64,000 nt of DNA from Microdochium bolleyi (lineage: Eukaryota; Ascomycota; Sordariomycetes; Xylariales; Microdochiaceae), in assembly GCA_001566295.1 (NCBI GenBank), contig KQ964259.1, forward strand, positions 186,001 through 250,000, read 5' to 3'. Shown here one piece after another: positions 43,013 to 54,457 of this stretch. The notes under the pieces were generated by a model, which did no database searches, was not told the DNA's origin, and worked only from the letters and a program-made list of their open reading frames with translations. A program made the position numbers and the translations under genes. Numbering within the stretch: position 1 is the first letter of the stretch; each line of letters opens with the position of its first letter.

Positions 43013-44620
43013 TTACAGCCGGTTCGCGATGTGGGAATCGAGGATGGCTTGTGCATGGTTAGCAGCACTCTTTCCGCTCTCTAAAGCGCCATCGATGAAG
43101 CCGCGCCATCCATTCGCCCAGTCTGCGCTTGCGAAAAGGATCCGGCCATGAGGCTTTTGAAGCTCGCCCAAGTACTTTGCCATAGCTGAGGGGGCCCAGG
43201 CGCTCCATGCTCCTTTGGAGTAAGGGTCTTCAACCCAGTCGTGAATCATGTAGGCTTGTACATCGGCTCCGTTCCGCACGGACTCTTTGAAATGGTTGAC
43301 GACAAAGGGAGCGTCTTTGTAGTCTGGCACAGAGCCGCTCTTGGCACCAGCGACGACGTACGTTCCTTTCGACGCTTCGTGAGTGCCGTTATGATCGGCG
43401 AACGCGATGAGGTACGGTGACGGGCTCTTCATGCTTATGGTGTTGAACCACATCGGGTCCACATCACCAAGCTTGAAGTGGAACTTGTAGCCAGCGTTCT
43501 GGTGACCGTGTTTGGCTGCTTCGGTGCGCAGCGGGCTTAGCGGCGGGGAGAATTTGATGTCGGACAAGCAATTGCTGCAAACAAGACCAGATTAGTACGC
43601 ATTATGGGAAACTGTGCTTCCGGCAGACTGTGACTTACAGAGGGATTGTCGAAATCACGACCGATGCAGAGATCTTCTGACCACCTGCGGTGATCACCTG
43701 AGCGGAGGCACCGTCTTGCTTGATCTCAGCAACCTGAGTGCTGAAAAGACGATCACCTCTGAAGTCTCCCAGCAAAGCACGGGCGAACGATGTCATACCA
43801 CCGGAGCCCAGCTTGTAAGTGCTTGTGCACTCGTAGACGCCTGCAATCGAGTGTCCGCTCAAAGCATACCAGCGAAGAACCTCAAAGAAGCTCGTGTCCT
43901 TGAGGGAGCACAGCCCGAAGAGGCCAATGTAGGCCTCGAATATATCCTTCTCCTTGCCTGAGAGGTTGAGCTGATTCAGACGTTCTTCGACCGATATCTT
44001 GTCGTACTTGCGCCAGAGGCAAGGCTCACGCAAGGGATCGTGCGGGTAGGGAAGAAGATCTCTGCTGGTATGGCCATCAATGGAACAGAATTCTGATGCA
44101 ATTTCCTCCAACCTCTCACCGAACCCGGCAGGGAGATCTTCAGGCTGCGTGCTGATGCAGTGTACGCTCCGATCCGGCCTGATGCTCGCTACAGTAGGCT
44201 TCAGCTTCTTGTCTAGCCCGTACCGGGCCAGCTCACTGAAGGTATGTGGTTGGCTCCTGCAAGTCGAGTTGTCAGCGCGCATGATACTTGCTATCGCATC
44301 TTGAACAAGGTGACTTACCAGTGAACCCACGTTCCTCCCATCTCGATATCTTCGCCAAATTCTTGCGAAGTCCATGTTCGGCCGCCGATTCGGTCGCGCG
44401 CCTCGATCAGCAAGACCTCGGTCCGGGATGCTTTGGCAAGCTCACGCGCGGCCACCAGGCCGGCAAATCCAGCGCCAATAACGATTGCGTCATACGACCG
44501 GCGCAGACTGGTTGTGCTGGGCACTACAGAGCGAGTCAGGAGGCCCTCGGATGCACCCTGAGGTGTCCAGAGGAAACCCTCCTTGCTCCTGGGCATGCTG
44601 TTGGTGTTTTGGCTGGACAT
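43013..44620 (-). CDS. Flavin-containing amine oxidase
   Basis: Three exons (44620-44319, 44256-43639, 43574-43013) join in frame to 493 residues, starting MSSQNTNSMPRSKEG; both introns are about 62-64 nt with GTAAGT donors and GCAG acceptors. The FAD site is DAIVIGAGFAGLVAARELAK, followed by GGRTW and GGTWVHW, the typical flavin contacts of the monoamine oxidase family. The C-terminus FASADWANGWRGFIDGALESG is the second FAD-binding block. It oxidises a primary amine to an aldehyde, releasing NH3 and H2O2. No signal peptide is seen, and no terminal SKL peroxisomal tripeptide (it ends NRL). It is divergent from the aldehyde dehydrogenase gene 0.9 kb away, which would use its product. Confidence 0.9.
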
Positions 44621-44900
44621 GATTGAGTCGAAATGGTCGGTTGTTTGGATGTTGTGGTTTGAGTATCTGATCTTGCGAGTCTGGTCTGGCCGATGAGGGG
44701 AAGCAGACGGGCGATGTCGTTGTATTTTGTATTTTGTATTGTCGGCACCATTGAACGATAACCCCAACGTTTCACCTGATTGACCCATGCCTGCAATGAC
44801 GACCCGGAACCTGGTCCGTATGGCCTGTGCCTTATCGGGATGAGACCATCCATGACTGGAGGCGTTGGCTTGGCTTGGCTTGGCTTAGCTTGGCCTGGCT

Positions 44901-44960
44901 TCGACTTTCGTGCCTTCGGACTTTCGCACTTTCGCACTTTCGCACTCTCGGACTCTCACG
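44901..44960. promoter_or_regulatory. Repeated TCGGACTTTCG-type motif in divergent promoter
   Basis: Within the region between amine oxidase and aldehyde dehydrogenase, the sequence repeats CTTTCG(C/G)AC about every 9-10 bases (CGGACTTTCGCACTTTCGCACTTTCGCACTCTCGGACTCTC in pieces). The same core TCGGACTTTCG and TCGGACTCTC recurs at 49061-49112 in the other divergent pair. It may be an array of regulator sites or a simple repeat. Confidence 0.45.
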
Positions 44961-44992
44961 GTCTTTGAGACAGTACAGTCAAGGATCTTTGC

Positions 44993-45068
44993 GGGGGTGG
45001 GGGGGGGGGGGGGGGGTGGGGGGGGGGGGGGGGGGTGGGGGGGGATCTGCGGGGGGGGGGGGGGGGGT

Positions 45069-45101
<33 letters not shown>
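44993..45101 (+). repeat. 109-bp almost pure G tract
   Basis: Runs of G, interrupted only by a few T, A and one ATCTGC block, fill 44993-45101 between the divergent amine oxidase and aldehyde dehydrogenase genes. The tract could form G-quadruplexes on this strand. Its exact length is unreliable in most sequencing chemistries. Confidence 0.85.
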
Positions 45102-45103
<2 letters not shown>

Positions 45104-45507
45104 AACTGAGCCAAGGAGCTACCCAGTTTAAGCCAAGCAATGCGTGGCAAACCAGAGCCGGCATTTCGGACTTTTGGCCACCAGGGAACGTGTTACACGC
45201 GCTTGTCAATCTGAAATGACTCGGTGAGCGCAGAATGCGCTTTACGTCCTGAAACTCTTCCACGCTGACGATCCGAATCTCGACTCCGTGGCTCCTGAGC
45301 GGTGATGTCGTCACATATTGCGCCGTATGCTTGAGGCTCCAGGTCTGCCAGCATGGCATGCGACCTGCGTCAAGCCTTTATGTACGGGTATGTCTGCGCT
45401 GCCCGCCGTTGTGAGATCATACGCCTTGTAATTATTGTCTTCCAGTAGGCCACATCCCTCCCACCAACGTTCTCCACAACCAGACTCTGCCAGCAGACTC
45501 CGCCAGA

Positions 45508-47348
45508 ATGAGGACGGCAAGCACTCTTCGAACCTTGCGATTCAGCCGTGCTTCATCAAGCCTACGTGGTCCGTACGCTTCTCTCTTTCTCAACAGCGCA
45601 AAGAGGCGTCTTCCTTTACGGCCAGCGCCAAATGGCAACACACCGTATTCCACTGCCACCGCCGCCAATGCTCGAGACAGCCAGAACGCCACGGTCCCCC
45701 TCATAATCGGCGGGAAAGATGTCATCACCAAAGCGCTGTTCCCAAAGGTCGGGCCCATTGAGAACAAGGAAATCTGGCAAGTCGCCGGTTCTTCGCCAGA
45801 GGATGCAAATGCAGCCGCCGCCGCAGCAGAGCGGGCCTTTCCGGCGTGGTCGGCGACCAAGCCCTCCAAACGGCGTGACGTATTCCTGATGGCCGCCGAT
45901 GTGATGGAAAGGCGGCGGGCCGAGCTTGCCGACATTATCAGGCAGGAGCTGGGCGCCAATGAGCACTTTCAAAATTTTATGCTGGACGTTACCATTGAGG
46001 GGTTACGGGACACCGCTGGTCGTATCGCAGGAGCTTGCACAGGCACTTTGCCCAGCTCTGAACACGACGGCATGCGTGCCATGGTCCAGAAGCGCCCGTA
46101 TGGCGTGATCTTAGGGATAGCTCCCTGGTATGTCGCACTGCAACTGCTCGATCGCCTTGAGGTCGAGTGGCATATCTCTGTCTTGTGCCATGCGTTACAG
46201 CGCATCTAACTAACATCCGTGTGCAGGAACGCGCCCTTCCACCTCGGAGCCCGTTCTATCAGTTTCGGCCTGGCAGCGGGTAACACTGCTGTCTTCAAGG
46301 GCTCTGAGCTGTCTCCACGATGCCATTGGGCTCTTGCGGACGTCTTTCGCGAGGCTAGGCTCCCGGACGGGTGCCTCAATCTTGTCTTCCACAAGCCAGA
46401 AGATGCGGTCCTCGTCACAAAGACACTTATCGCGCATCCAGCCATCAAGCATATCAACTTTACCGGCAGTACACAAGTCGGTAGTGCGATCTCCGTCGAA
46501 GCGGCAAAGCACCTCAAACCAGTTCTGATGGAGCTTGGCGGCAAAGCCAATGCCATCGTGCTGAAGGACGCGGACCTGGAGAATGCTGCCATGCAGTGTG
46601 CTATGGGCGCCTTTTTAAATGTAAGTCTCGGCCCGAGCTATTCCTTCATTCCCGAGCTGTATTGTAAAATATCGCTTCTTCCATCTGCGGCCGATCACAA
46701 AAGCTAGCAAAGATGTAGCACATGCTAACGCTTCTGTAGGCTGGTCAGATTTGCATGTCTACAGAGCGGATTCTCGTCCACGAAGATTTGGTCGAGAGCT
46801 TCCTCGACATTCTCAAATCTAAAATCCAGACTCTTTTCGGCTCAGTTGACAACACCCCGATTCTCGTCACCGAGGCATCTGCAGCTCGCAACCGAGAGCT
46901 GGTCGAGGACGCCATCTCCAAGGGCGCCGAGAAAGTCATTTGGTCGTCCGAGGATGGAGAGCACGAGGCTGTGCCCACCCACATGCGGCCAGTGCTTCTC
47001 CGCGGTGTCGATGAAACAATGAAGCTCTACAGGGGCGAGTCCTTTGGGCCGACCGTCTCATTGTACGCCTTCAGCGACGAAGACGCCATGATCAAGATGG
47101 CCAACGATACCGATTATGGTCTTACTTGCGGAATCTTCACAGAGAACCTGGGGACCGCGCTCCGAGTTGCGGACCAGATCGAATCAGGAGCAGTGCACAT
47201 CAATTCCATGACGGTGCACGACGAGTTCCCGCTGCCTCATGGCGGTGTCAAGAAGAGCGGATTTGGACGTTTCAATGGTTACCAAGGGATGGATGAGTTC
47301 ACGTACACAAAGTCGATAACCTGGATGCACCAAACGCGTACGACTTGA
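45508..47348 (+). CDS. Aldehyde dehydrogenase (vanillin/salicylaldehyde-type)
   Basis: Exons 45508-46127, 46227-46620 and 46740-47348 join in frame to 540 residues. The first ~50 residues are rich in Arg, Ser and Ala without acids (MRTASTLRTLRFSRASSSLRG), a probable mitochondrial targeting peptide. The core shows GVILGIAPWNAPFHLGARS, the NAD-site FTGSTQVG, the general-base Glu in LMELGGKANAIVL, and the catalytic Cys in AGQICMSTERI. It also has ESFGPTVSLYAF and, near the end, HGGVKKSGFGRFNG. It oxidises an aldehyde to the acid with NAD(P)+. Introns have GTATGT and GTAAGT donors. It is paired head to head with the amine oxidase gene, pointing to removal of amine-derived aldehydes. Confidence 0.92.
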
Positions 47349-47885
47349 AGCTAGACAGAGACACCACATATTATATCTTGTAATGAAAATGAAGAACTCA
47401 CTTTCGTTCTTTGATTGTATAATGCTAAGTCTCTTGTTCAGCAGTCGACATGTCTCTCCTCCAGAGAGTGTCTGCGGTATATAGTAAAGAGTGAATGCGT
47501 GCCCATAAAAGTTTGGACGCAGCAATTCTGCCGGGCTTCAACGGAACCAACCACCTGGAGTTCAAGCCCACGCCTACACCATCCAGCAAAACACTTTGAC
47601 CAAAGCGATGCCCACTTCAAGCTGTATTGTTGCTGACCTGTAAGTATGCTCTGAAGCCGGGCCGCCTACGGCTAACAGGTTCAATACCACAAGTAACAGA
47701 AGTGTTCGAAAAATTGTCATGATGAACATTTATGCTCGGGCAACATTGCAGTAGATGGTATCTATGGCCGATCTAAAAGTCTATAGTACATCGAAACTGA
47801 CCGCCGTGAGAGAAAAAAATCTTACGTCTAAGCTTTTGTATACATCGTCCCATTATCGCAAGTAGGCTTGATAGAGCATACTCGT
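47349..47885. other. Convergent 3' region
   Basis: Lies between the tail-to-tail ends of the aldehyde dehydrogenase and GPR1/FUN34-type genes; no gene is seen. Confidence 0.5.
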
Positions 47886-48799
47886 TTAATCAGAGTTGCG
47901 ACGCTTCTTGCTACTGCCACCGCCGCCACGGCCACCCAGAGTTCCCATGGGCAAGGCAAAGCCAATGGCATCTTCGCAAAAGTAGTGAGCGGCAGTATAG
48001 TATCCCAAGATGCTAGCAACAAAGGCAAACGCGCCTGCGGCCTTTTGCATGTGCATGAAAGTGTCGATTTGGCCATTCGCCTTGAGGAAATGAGAGACAC
48101 CATCCAGAACAAGGCAGAATTCGAGGGCTACGAAAATTCCGACATAAACCAGGTTGCTTTAAGCCAGTCAGTGGTAACCCAAGTGTAGGACGAGTTACGG
48201 GGGTTCACATACAATCTTGTAGATGCTACCAGGAACAACAAGTTAAACACTCCCCATACTGATGGCGGCGGGTTAGCATCATTTATAGCAACGGCGCAGA
48301 TGCCGGAAGGCGGACTCACGAAGGAGATAAAACCCGAAAGCGTTGTAAAACTCGGGCGTGTACCCGCCGTAAGCATCGACTATTCCAAGCGAGGGGATCA
48401 TGATTGCACCATAACCGCCGTAGAAAAGTCCTGTCGGAGATGTCGGAATTAGCGCGGGTAGTTTGTGGTTCTTTTGAGACTAGCATACCGTAGGCGCTGA
48501 GGACTGTGTAAGAGAACGTGTCGCCTTTGACCATCGACCACTGAGCGCTGATCAGCAGGCCCACGCATGCCACGAAGCATAGGTTCCCAACGAATAACGT
48601 CTGCGAAGACACTCCGCGGAGGTTCATCATGGCCAACGATACTGTGAGCAGGGTCGTGGCAAATCCGCCCATTGCAAGTGGCGCCTAATCCTTCTGTCAG
48701 CCTGCTTGTCATCTTGAAGGCGGGCTTCTGTGGGGTCTTTACCGGATCGGCAAGATGTGCGCCTCTCAGAGCAACGTCTGCATCTCGCTGGACCGTCAT
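47886..48799 (-). CDS. GPR1/FUN34/YaaH family membrane protein (acetate/ammonium transport)
   Basis: Five short exons (48799-48743, 48684-48489, 48430-48320, 48258-48213, 48156-47886) join in one frame of 226 residues. The start MTVQRDADVALRG is followed, across the first intron, by DPAPLAMGGFATTLLTVSLAMMNLRGV, the family's N-P-x-P-L-like entry motif and first helix. The segments LLISAQWSMVKGDTFSYTVLSAYGLFYGGYGAIMIP, TPEFYNAFGFYLL and VYVGIFVALEFCLVLDG complete a six-helix pattern. The tail is Gly/Lys/Arg-rich. Fungal members (Gpr1, Ady2/Ato proteins, AcpA) act in the plasma membrane in acetate uptake or ammonium export. It neighbours amine-oxidising genes that yield ammonia and acids. Confidence 0.88.
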
Positions 48800-49426
48800 G
48801 GTGATTGGCTTGAGGTTGCTGGTTGGCGAGGGACGCGGTGAGCAATGATCTGGCGACTGTCTTTGGATGTCGGGGAAGAGCCAATGGGCTGGATCGTGAC
48901 TTGGGGAGATAGAGATTTGTAAATGGGAATTCCACAATCGTGTGTGGGCTAAGCCACCAGGTCGGAATGGTTCCGATCTCATCTTTTCGGAACCAGATTG
49001 CTCTACCGCGGCTAGAGCAGAGGCCCGCTAGAGTAGCAATTAGCGCAAAGGGGGAAACTATCTCGGTCTTTCGGACTCTCGCTCTTCCAAGCTTTCGGAC
49101 TTTCGGACTTGTCCCCCTCTTGTCTTGGTAGGCTGCGAGCCAGGAGACGCCTGTCGTTCCGTGCAGGTCTGGGCAAACGATGATTTTTCGGAAAGCGGGG
49201 TTCTTGCCCGTCGTCATCAGCCTACCACAAAAGTGCATGACAGCCACGTACTTAAGTCAAGCACTGCATCACTGCGCACGCTCCATTGTTCAACACTGGA
49301 CACGCCTCATCAGCTATCGTCATTGTCTCCCAGCACAAAGCACAGCACAAAGCACAGCATAAAGCACAGCAGCCAAGTTGAACAGTGCCAGCCAGACGGT
49401 GAGCACAAGACGACTCTGGATTTGGC
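48800..49426. promoter_or_regulatory. Divergent promoter region of the GPR1-type and RidA genes
   Basis: About 630 bp between the two start codons. It contains the CGGACTTTCG-type cluster (49061-49112) and, close to the RidA start, several CACAGCACAAAG repeats (about 49331-49372) that probably belong to the leader. Confidence 0.5.
49061..49112. promoter_or_regulatory. Second TCGGACTTTCG-type motif cluster
   Basis: Reads ATCTCGGTCTTTCGGACTCTC, then GCTTTCGGACTTTCGGACTTG: four CGG(T/A)C-centred units within 50 bp. The words TCGGACTTTCG and TCGGACTCTC are identical to ones at 44901-44960. Confidence 0.45.
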
Positions 49427-49882
49427 ATGTTTTCAACTCATCAAGCCTTTAGAACAATCATGTCGGCACACCATTTTCCAGGCACGGGTGCTTTGGCCCA
49501 AGTGTCTGCCATTCTCGGGTTGTCGCAGGCGGTTTCAATCCCCACCAATGGCCGAATTATCATCACCAGTGGCCAGTGCGGATTCCGCGAGGACATGACC
49601 ATCTCGGACAGTATGACTGAGCAGATCAAGCAGCTGGCACGCAATGCGCACAAGCTTCTGCAGGAAGCAGGCGCCACGGGGGGGCTGAAAGACGTCTTTC
49701 AAGTGACGGTATACATGACCGAAATGACGGATGAACTTATAGAATCATGGAAAGTCATGAAGAACCAATACGGTCTGAAGGCGGTGGAGACTGGTGTATC
49801 AGTACCCCAACTATACGAAGGCGCGAAGGTGGAGATGACGTTTTATGCTCTTGGGTCTCAGGCAGGCACGGAAAAGCTATAA
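49427..49882 (+). CDS. RidA (YjgF/YER057c/UK114) family protein
   Basis: A single frame of 151 residues; the Met at 49460 (MSAHHFPGTGALAQ) may be the real start. The trimeric chorismate-mutase-like fold is suggested by YSQAV-like LSQAVSIPTNGRIIITSGQCGF, QIKQLARNAHKLLQEAGATGGLKDVFQVTVYMTEMTD, and VPQLYEGAKVEMTFYAL. RidA proteins hydrolyse reactive enamine/imine intermediates to keto compounds plus ammonia. The canonical active-site Arg of the RidA subfamily near the C-terminus (R in PVRxxV) is replaced by the sequence VSVPQL, so it fits a divergent Rid subgroup. Its position beside amine-oxidising genes suggests handling of imines. Confidence 0.82.
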   Translation: MFSTHQAFRTIMSAHHFPGTGALAQVSAILGLSQAVSIPTNGRIIITSGQCGFREDMTISDSMTEQIKQLARNAHKLLQEAGATGGLKDVFQVTVYMTEMTDELIESWKVMKNQYGLKAVETGVSVPQLYEGAKVEMTFYALGSQAGTEKL

Positions 49883-52800
49883 ATTCTCCAGACAATCAAC
49901 AAAGTACGACATGACAAATACACGCAACCTCGGCAGCGTTTTACCGTGAGCCGGAACAGTGTGCTGGTCGAAAGGGTGCTCAGCACCACCTAGCATTCAC
50001 CACCGCGAAATAGAGTCACCTCAGGTGTTTGGGGGATACTCAGTGACAAAGGTCTCTTTCGCCATGTGTTGTGTCTAGGCTTGTACTTTCCATCTCCACT
50101 CACAGAGGTGGGTTTGATAGTAGCAGATAGACAGTTATATTTACAAGCAGAAGCCAAACCGCTACCCTCACAGCTCCTGCACCCAAACAGCAGTCCTTTG
50201 AGTGCAGAAACATCTGAGTCCATGCATGGACGGGTACATGGAGCGAGAATCAAACTCAGATGGTGAAGAGCAAGCTCAACGCTGTCCGTTAACACGCCAT
50301 AGAATCGCGCGTTGTGGCCTAGGTTTCACGATTCACCATACAAACCAGTATTCCTCGGGGCGAACGTGTTGAGCCAGCCTGGCGTGGTGGCCTTGAGCCT
50401 GATCACAGACCTTCTTCATCCGAGACCACGCATCACACCATCATCTTGAACCCTCTCGCGGCACGAACCTCGTCAGAATACTCTCGGTGGCAGTACTGAT
50501 GCAGTTCCCGGAGTACGTCACAATATATCCATTGGCGATTGAGTACACGACGCGCATCATGGTCCATAGGCGGCAAAGCGGACAGGGGAGTTTCGGTGAG
50601 AATATTCTCCTGATGCGTATGGAGTTTCCAAGGCACAAACAAACCTTGGCACAAATGGCATCCGACCAGCAGGTGCTTTAACCATCATGAACGTGATAAT
50701 GTGCTGGCGTGTTGTTGCTAGGTGTCACAGTCGTGGAGGCGACCTCCTGGCTGAGCCAGCTTACAGTGCGTGGAGAGGGCGGCAAGAGAGGCCTGATGAG
50801 GCTGTCTTGTGCCTTACCCCTTATGTGGACTCGAGCCGCCGCGTGTCCTACCGACAGAGGTCACAGTGGCACTTGGCACAGTGTGCTTCAGACGATCCAA
50901 GATGGCGGTCAGCGTACTGTTGGCGATGTGGCACGTCAGGGGCACTGGCAATGATGGCAATGCGCACAGCGCGGATGCGACAAGCCGGCCTGCCCGCCGG
51001 CAGTTACCCCAGCCAAGGCCTCGCCCGCGTGGGGACCACAGAGATAGCGAGGCGGATGTCTACTCCGGTCGCAGGTCGCAGGTCGCAGGTCGCAGGTCGC
51101 AGGTCGCAGGTCGCCAGAGGGGCGGCCGCCGTCACATTCCGGGCGGGCAGCATCCCTTGCGGCGCCGGCAGACGGCACACTGACGCGCACCGCCAGCGGT
51201 GAGGACTCCCCGTGGAGGGTCGCCATGGCCGAGGGGACGTGTCCGCGTTACGTGCCGTCGTTGTCTGCAAAAGTGCTGGGCGAGCTGGGTACAGACTCTG
51301 GGCGCTGACTCGGTCGGCCCCTGTGGGGTTTTTTGACGTAGCACGGGGTGCAAGGATACGCCGAGCGGGTGCTTCAGTGATACCCCAGCCCAGCCTCGGA
51401 CGGACTCTCGGACTCTGGGCTGGGCCACAATGGAGGAGTACTGGCCGGCCAAGCGTAATCAGGGGGGAGGCAGCTGACAGACACCGATCGGTGCTTGCCT
51501 TGCTTGCGGCTCCAAGTGCCCTGCGCCAAGAAACTCTTTTGCCACGACATGAGACCACGATGACTCGGGCACCGAGTCAGCGCTTGGCCATGATTTTCGG
51601 ACCAGTCGCCACGCTGAGCTAGACACGAACCACACCACGTGCGAGGCGCCGATCGTCTCCGAAAACGACAACTCCCGTCCTTCGACACGGCATCTTTGAG
51701 GGCGACAAACATTGGGCTTTTTGACTAGTGCGATGATGGAGGTTGAAGGACTTGAGGGCTCGGCTGCGCATTCCAGAAGGGCGTGCGGCTCGAGGCTAAG
51801 CAGCGAGTCCACAGCTTGCTGTCTGCACACTAATACGTCTTGTAGCCGAGCTGGCAGCCGCCGCGGGTCAGATCATCGAGAGTGCCGCCGGCAGCCCCGG
51901 CGAGATTCTCCTGGCAGTTCATCTGCGCTGCCAGCTAAAATCGATCGGCCGGTAGTGTACTTCAGTCCATACATCGCGTCGGCATTGGAACAACCGGTCT
52001 GACAGCTTACCCGAAACCGGCACACACCCCGACAATGTCCACATACTTAGCGATTTCTTTCCACGAGTCGACCAGGCTATTAGAACCAGAGATGTCGACC
52101 TTCCGAAGGCCGCTTCCCGAGAGCGGCGGGTAGATGACCGCCAGCAGCTCAGTCGCAGAAATGTGTCTGGTTCTAGGCTTCTCCCTCAGAGAAGCTACCT
52201 GCGCGAGAGAAGTGTATATACGCAGGAACAACTAGTGCAAGGTTTCCGCCTCAGGCTCTCTAGGTTGCCTGAGGACAGTAAAGTCGCCCGCCAGCTCCAT
52301 CGCCTCAACAACGGCCTACGGGCCGTCAGAGGCGGGCGCTGCATATAGTATGAGGTTCGTCGTGCTCGCTGTCCCGTCTGTAATCGTCCGGTTATATATA
52401 TCATATATGTGTGGAAGCAAGCTCGTCATTAGGGACCAGCTAAGGTTACTTTGTCCGTGGTCAATAATAATGGCGGTCTACGTCTGGCTCTGCCTCAGGG
52501 TCTGTCTATATTACCGTATCGGATTGAAACTCTAGACGTTCAAGACGAATCCCTACGTCTTAATTACCTATAGGGAAGTATTGATAGGACCTAAGGAGAA
52601 GGTCATCTATACTCCAGCTTTAACGCCTTTTAGATGAAGTGTCTGGCGGCACTCCTCTATTCCACTCTAGGTTATAGCGGAACCCGGTTCTAGTATCTCA
52701 CGGGTTCCTAGGAACATATAGGCTTACCCTGACCAGCCGACAAAGCATCTAGCGTTCAGGATCTCGGACGTGGCGCTAATCTTAACCTAGTCGTGATTAA

Positions 52801-53354
52801 TCACTTTTAGGCCATCAGGGTTAAGGAATCTATCCAACTCACCCTCGCACGTTTCAAAATCCTACTGGACACCCGAGCGAGGTGTTGAATAGGACGATGA
52901 CATGGTTGTTGCCGGGCTTCGTTTTCTGGCCAAAGCATGGCCCTCGTCTTTTGCTTGATTGCGATCGTTGTGCTACTGCTGTGCACAATATGCCTATGCG
53001 GGAGCGGTTGCGCGCAGCTGTACCCTGATGTGGATGTTGGGAATCTATGGCCAAACGGCCTGGCTGTGAGACACTCGTGAAAGTGAAGGGGACATGACAA
53101 CAGCTCAGTTGCACGAGGATAGACACTCGGCCCAAGGCAGCAGTCGCGGAGTGGCCTGCTGCACTTGGTGACTCCTGCCTGCCTCGCGGTGCTTGATTGC
53201 GCCTTCTCCATGTCGTGTGGTGCCGAGTCCCCTTGGATTCACGACCGAACCTCGTCTGCCTTGACCCGAGCACAGCCTCTTCACTTCGACATACACTCAA
53301 GCCTCGACAGATCCCACAGCTCAACCACTCCCACCATCCACTTGACCAGGCAGC
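49883..53354. other. 3.5-kb gene-poor region
   Basis: Contains only short or Arg/Pro-rich frames with shadow-like composition (for example 51004-51558 minus), and AT-rich relic-like sequence around 52370-52800. One minus frame at 52007-52231 has plausible composition (ATELLAVIYPPLSGSGLRKVD) but no family I know. A 7-bp tandem repeat at 51067-51115 is listed separately. Confidence 0.45.
51067..51115 (+). repeat. GGTCGCA heptamer, seven tandem copies
   Basis: Six exact GGTCGCA units followed by one GGTCGCC variant. Because seven is not a multiple of three, each strand's frames cycle through the same peptide, which produces artificial open frames here. Confidence 0.9.
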
Positions 53355-53885
53355 ATGGCCCCAACTCAATCATCCTTCGCAGAGCTCGTCACTGCAAACT
53401 ACATTCGCACCACCTTCCTCACGCTCCTCGACAAGGCCGACGAAGCAATCAAGAAAAATGACCACACCGAGGCATGTTGCAGCCCACCCTGCATTTTAAC
53501 ACCCACTCCGCACCGCCGTCCTGTCGATCGTGACTGATAGCAATGTCCTTGCCCTCCTTGCGAAAAATAGGCATCCGAGATGGCCAACAGGGTCCTCCTC
53601 GACCCGCTCGCGGCCGGCGGTTCCCACGCCATGGCGCACTACGTCCTCAGCTCCGCGACGAGCTCGCCAGTGCGCCGCCTGTACCACGTTGAGACAGGCC
53701 TCCGGATCTGGGTCGACCTGCGCAGAAAGTACCCCCAGGGCCGCGGCTACGAGCATCTCAAGCTCATAGACGACAACATCCGCTATGGCTTTGAGCTGCT
53801 GCGCATCGCGCGCGAGTTGCTCTCGGGACGTGACAAGACCGTCCAAGCCATCAGCCTGGCAGCGACACAGGCATCGCTGCCCTAG
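53355..53885 (+). CDS. Small conserved-looking protein of unknown function, GC-AG intron
   Basis: ATG at 53355 begins MAPTQSSFAELVTANYIRTTFLTLLDKADEAIKKNDHTE. The continuing frame at 53571 reads ASEMANRVLLDPLAAGG, then HYVLSSATSSPVRRLYHVETGLRIWVDLRRKYPQG, and ends LAATQASLP. A 99-nt intron (53472-53570) joins them in phase if the donor is GC (GAG/GCATGT) with acceptor AATAG and a GTGACTGAT branch-like site; no GT donor gives a matching phase. The product is 143 residues, mostly alpha-helical, with no signal peptide or recognised domain. It may be a soluble helical protein. Confidence comes from composition and frame rather than homology. Confidence 0.5.
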
Positions 53886-54457
53886 TTTGGCGTCAAGTAA
53901 TGGCGGGATGAAACATTATGGAATCAACCGCGGAATAGGCAATGTTTTGTAGGTCAGCGAGCAATGGCAAAGAAGCACTCACCAGGTGGTAGAAACCAGG
54001 GCCTGTGAAGCAGCATTTGATACTATCGAGACCCTTGAAGAGATCATGGGTAGTCTTGCGACACATTCGAGCAAAATGATAATCAGAATTTGGCTCCAGG
54101 CAAGTCCTATCCATTGCTGCGCACAAAGATGGAATGAAGAGAGCCGACTCGATTTGTGCTGCTATATATTCAAGTGCTAAACAATCAATAACTCGGCGGG
54201 GTTTTGAAAAGCCAAGTGGGATAAACTTGGGAAACTCTCGAGGGTACAGCGATCGAGGTTTTCCCTCCCCCAAAACTGAACATGAACCAGATGCTACATG
54301 TATACTGCATTCAATCATCCAGATACTATAAAACAAGCAGACCCAGTGACGTTTGCGTGAATGGCTCCACGGTACTTCGTGTGCTGATACAACTTTCTCC
54401 AGCAGAAACCCAGCCGGCCCCTTCTTTACACCTAGGGCCACGCACGTCTCCAAGGTT
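53886..54457. other. Intergenic region
   Basis: A minus-strand open frame across this part (53893-54534) has no domain and reads antisense through the following exon-like sequence, so I do not count it as a gene. Confidence 0.4.

Noticed and set aside
44827..45359. Open frames with poly-Gly or poly-Pro
   Set aside because: Created by the G tract; no real protein.
51067..51115. Possible CRISPR-like or satellite array
   Set aside because: Seven-base units without spacers in a eukaryotic genome: a simple minisatellite.
50936..51558. Long minus and plus open frames around the heptamer repeat
   Set aside because: The GGTCGCA repeat cycles all frames through the same peptide and keeps them open; flanking translation is Arg/Pro-rich noise.
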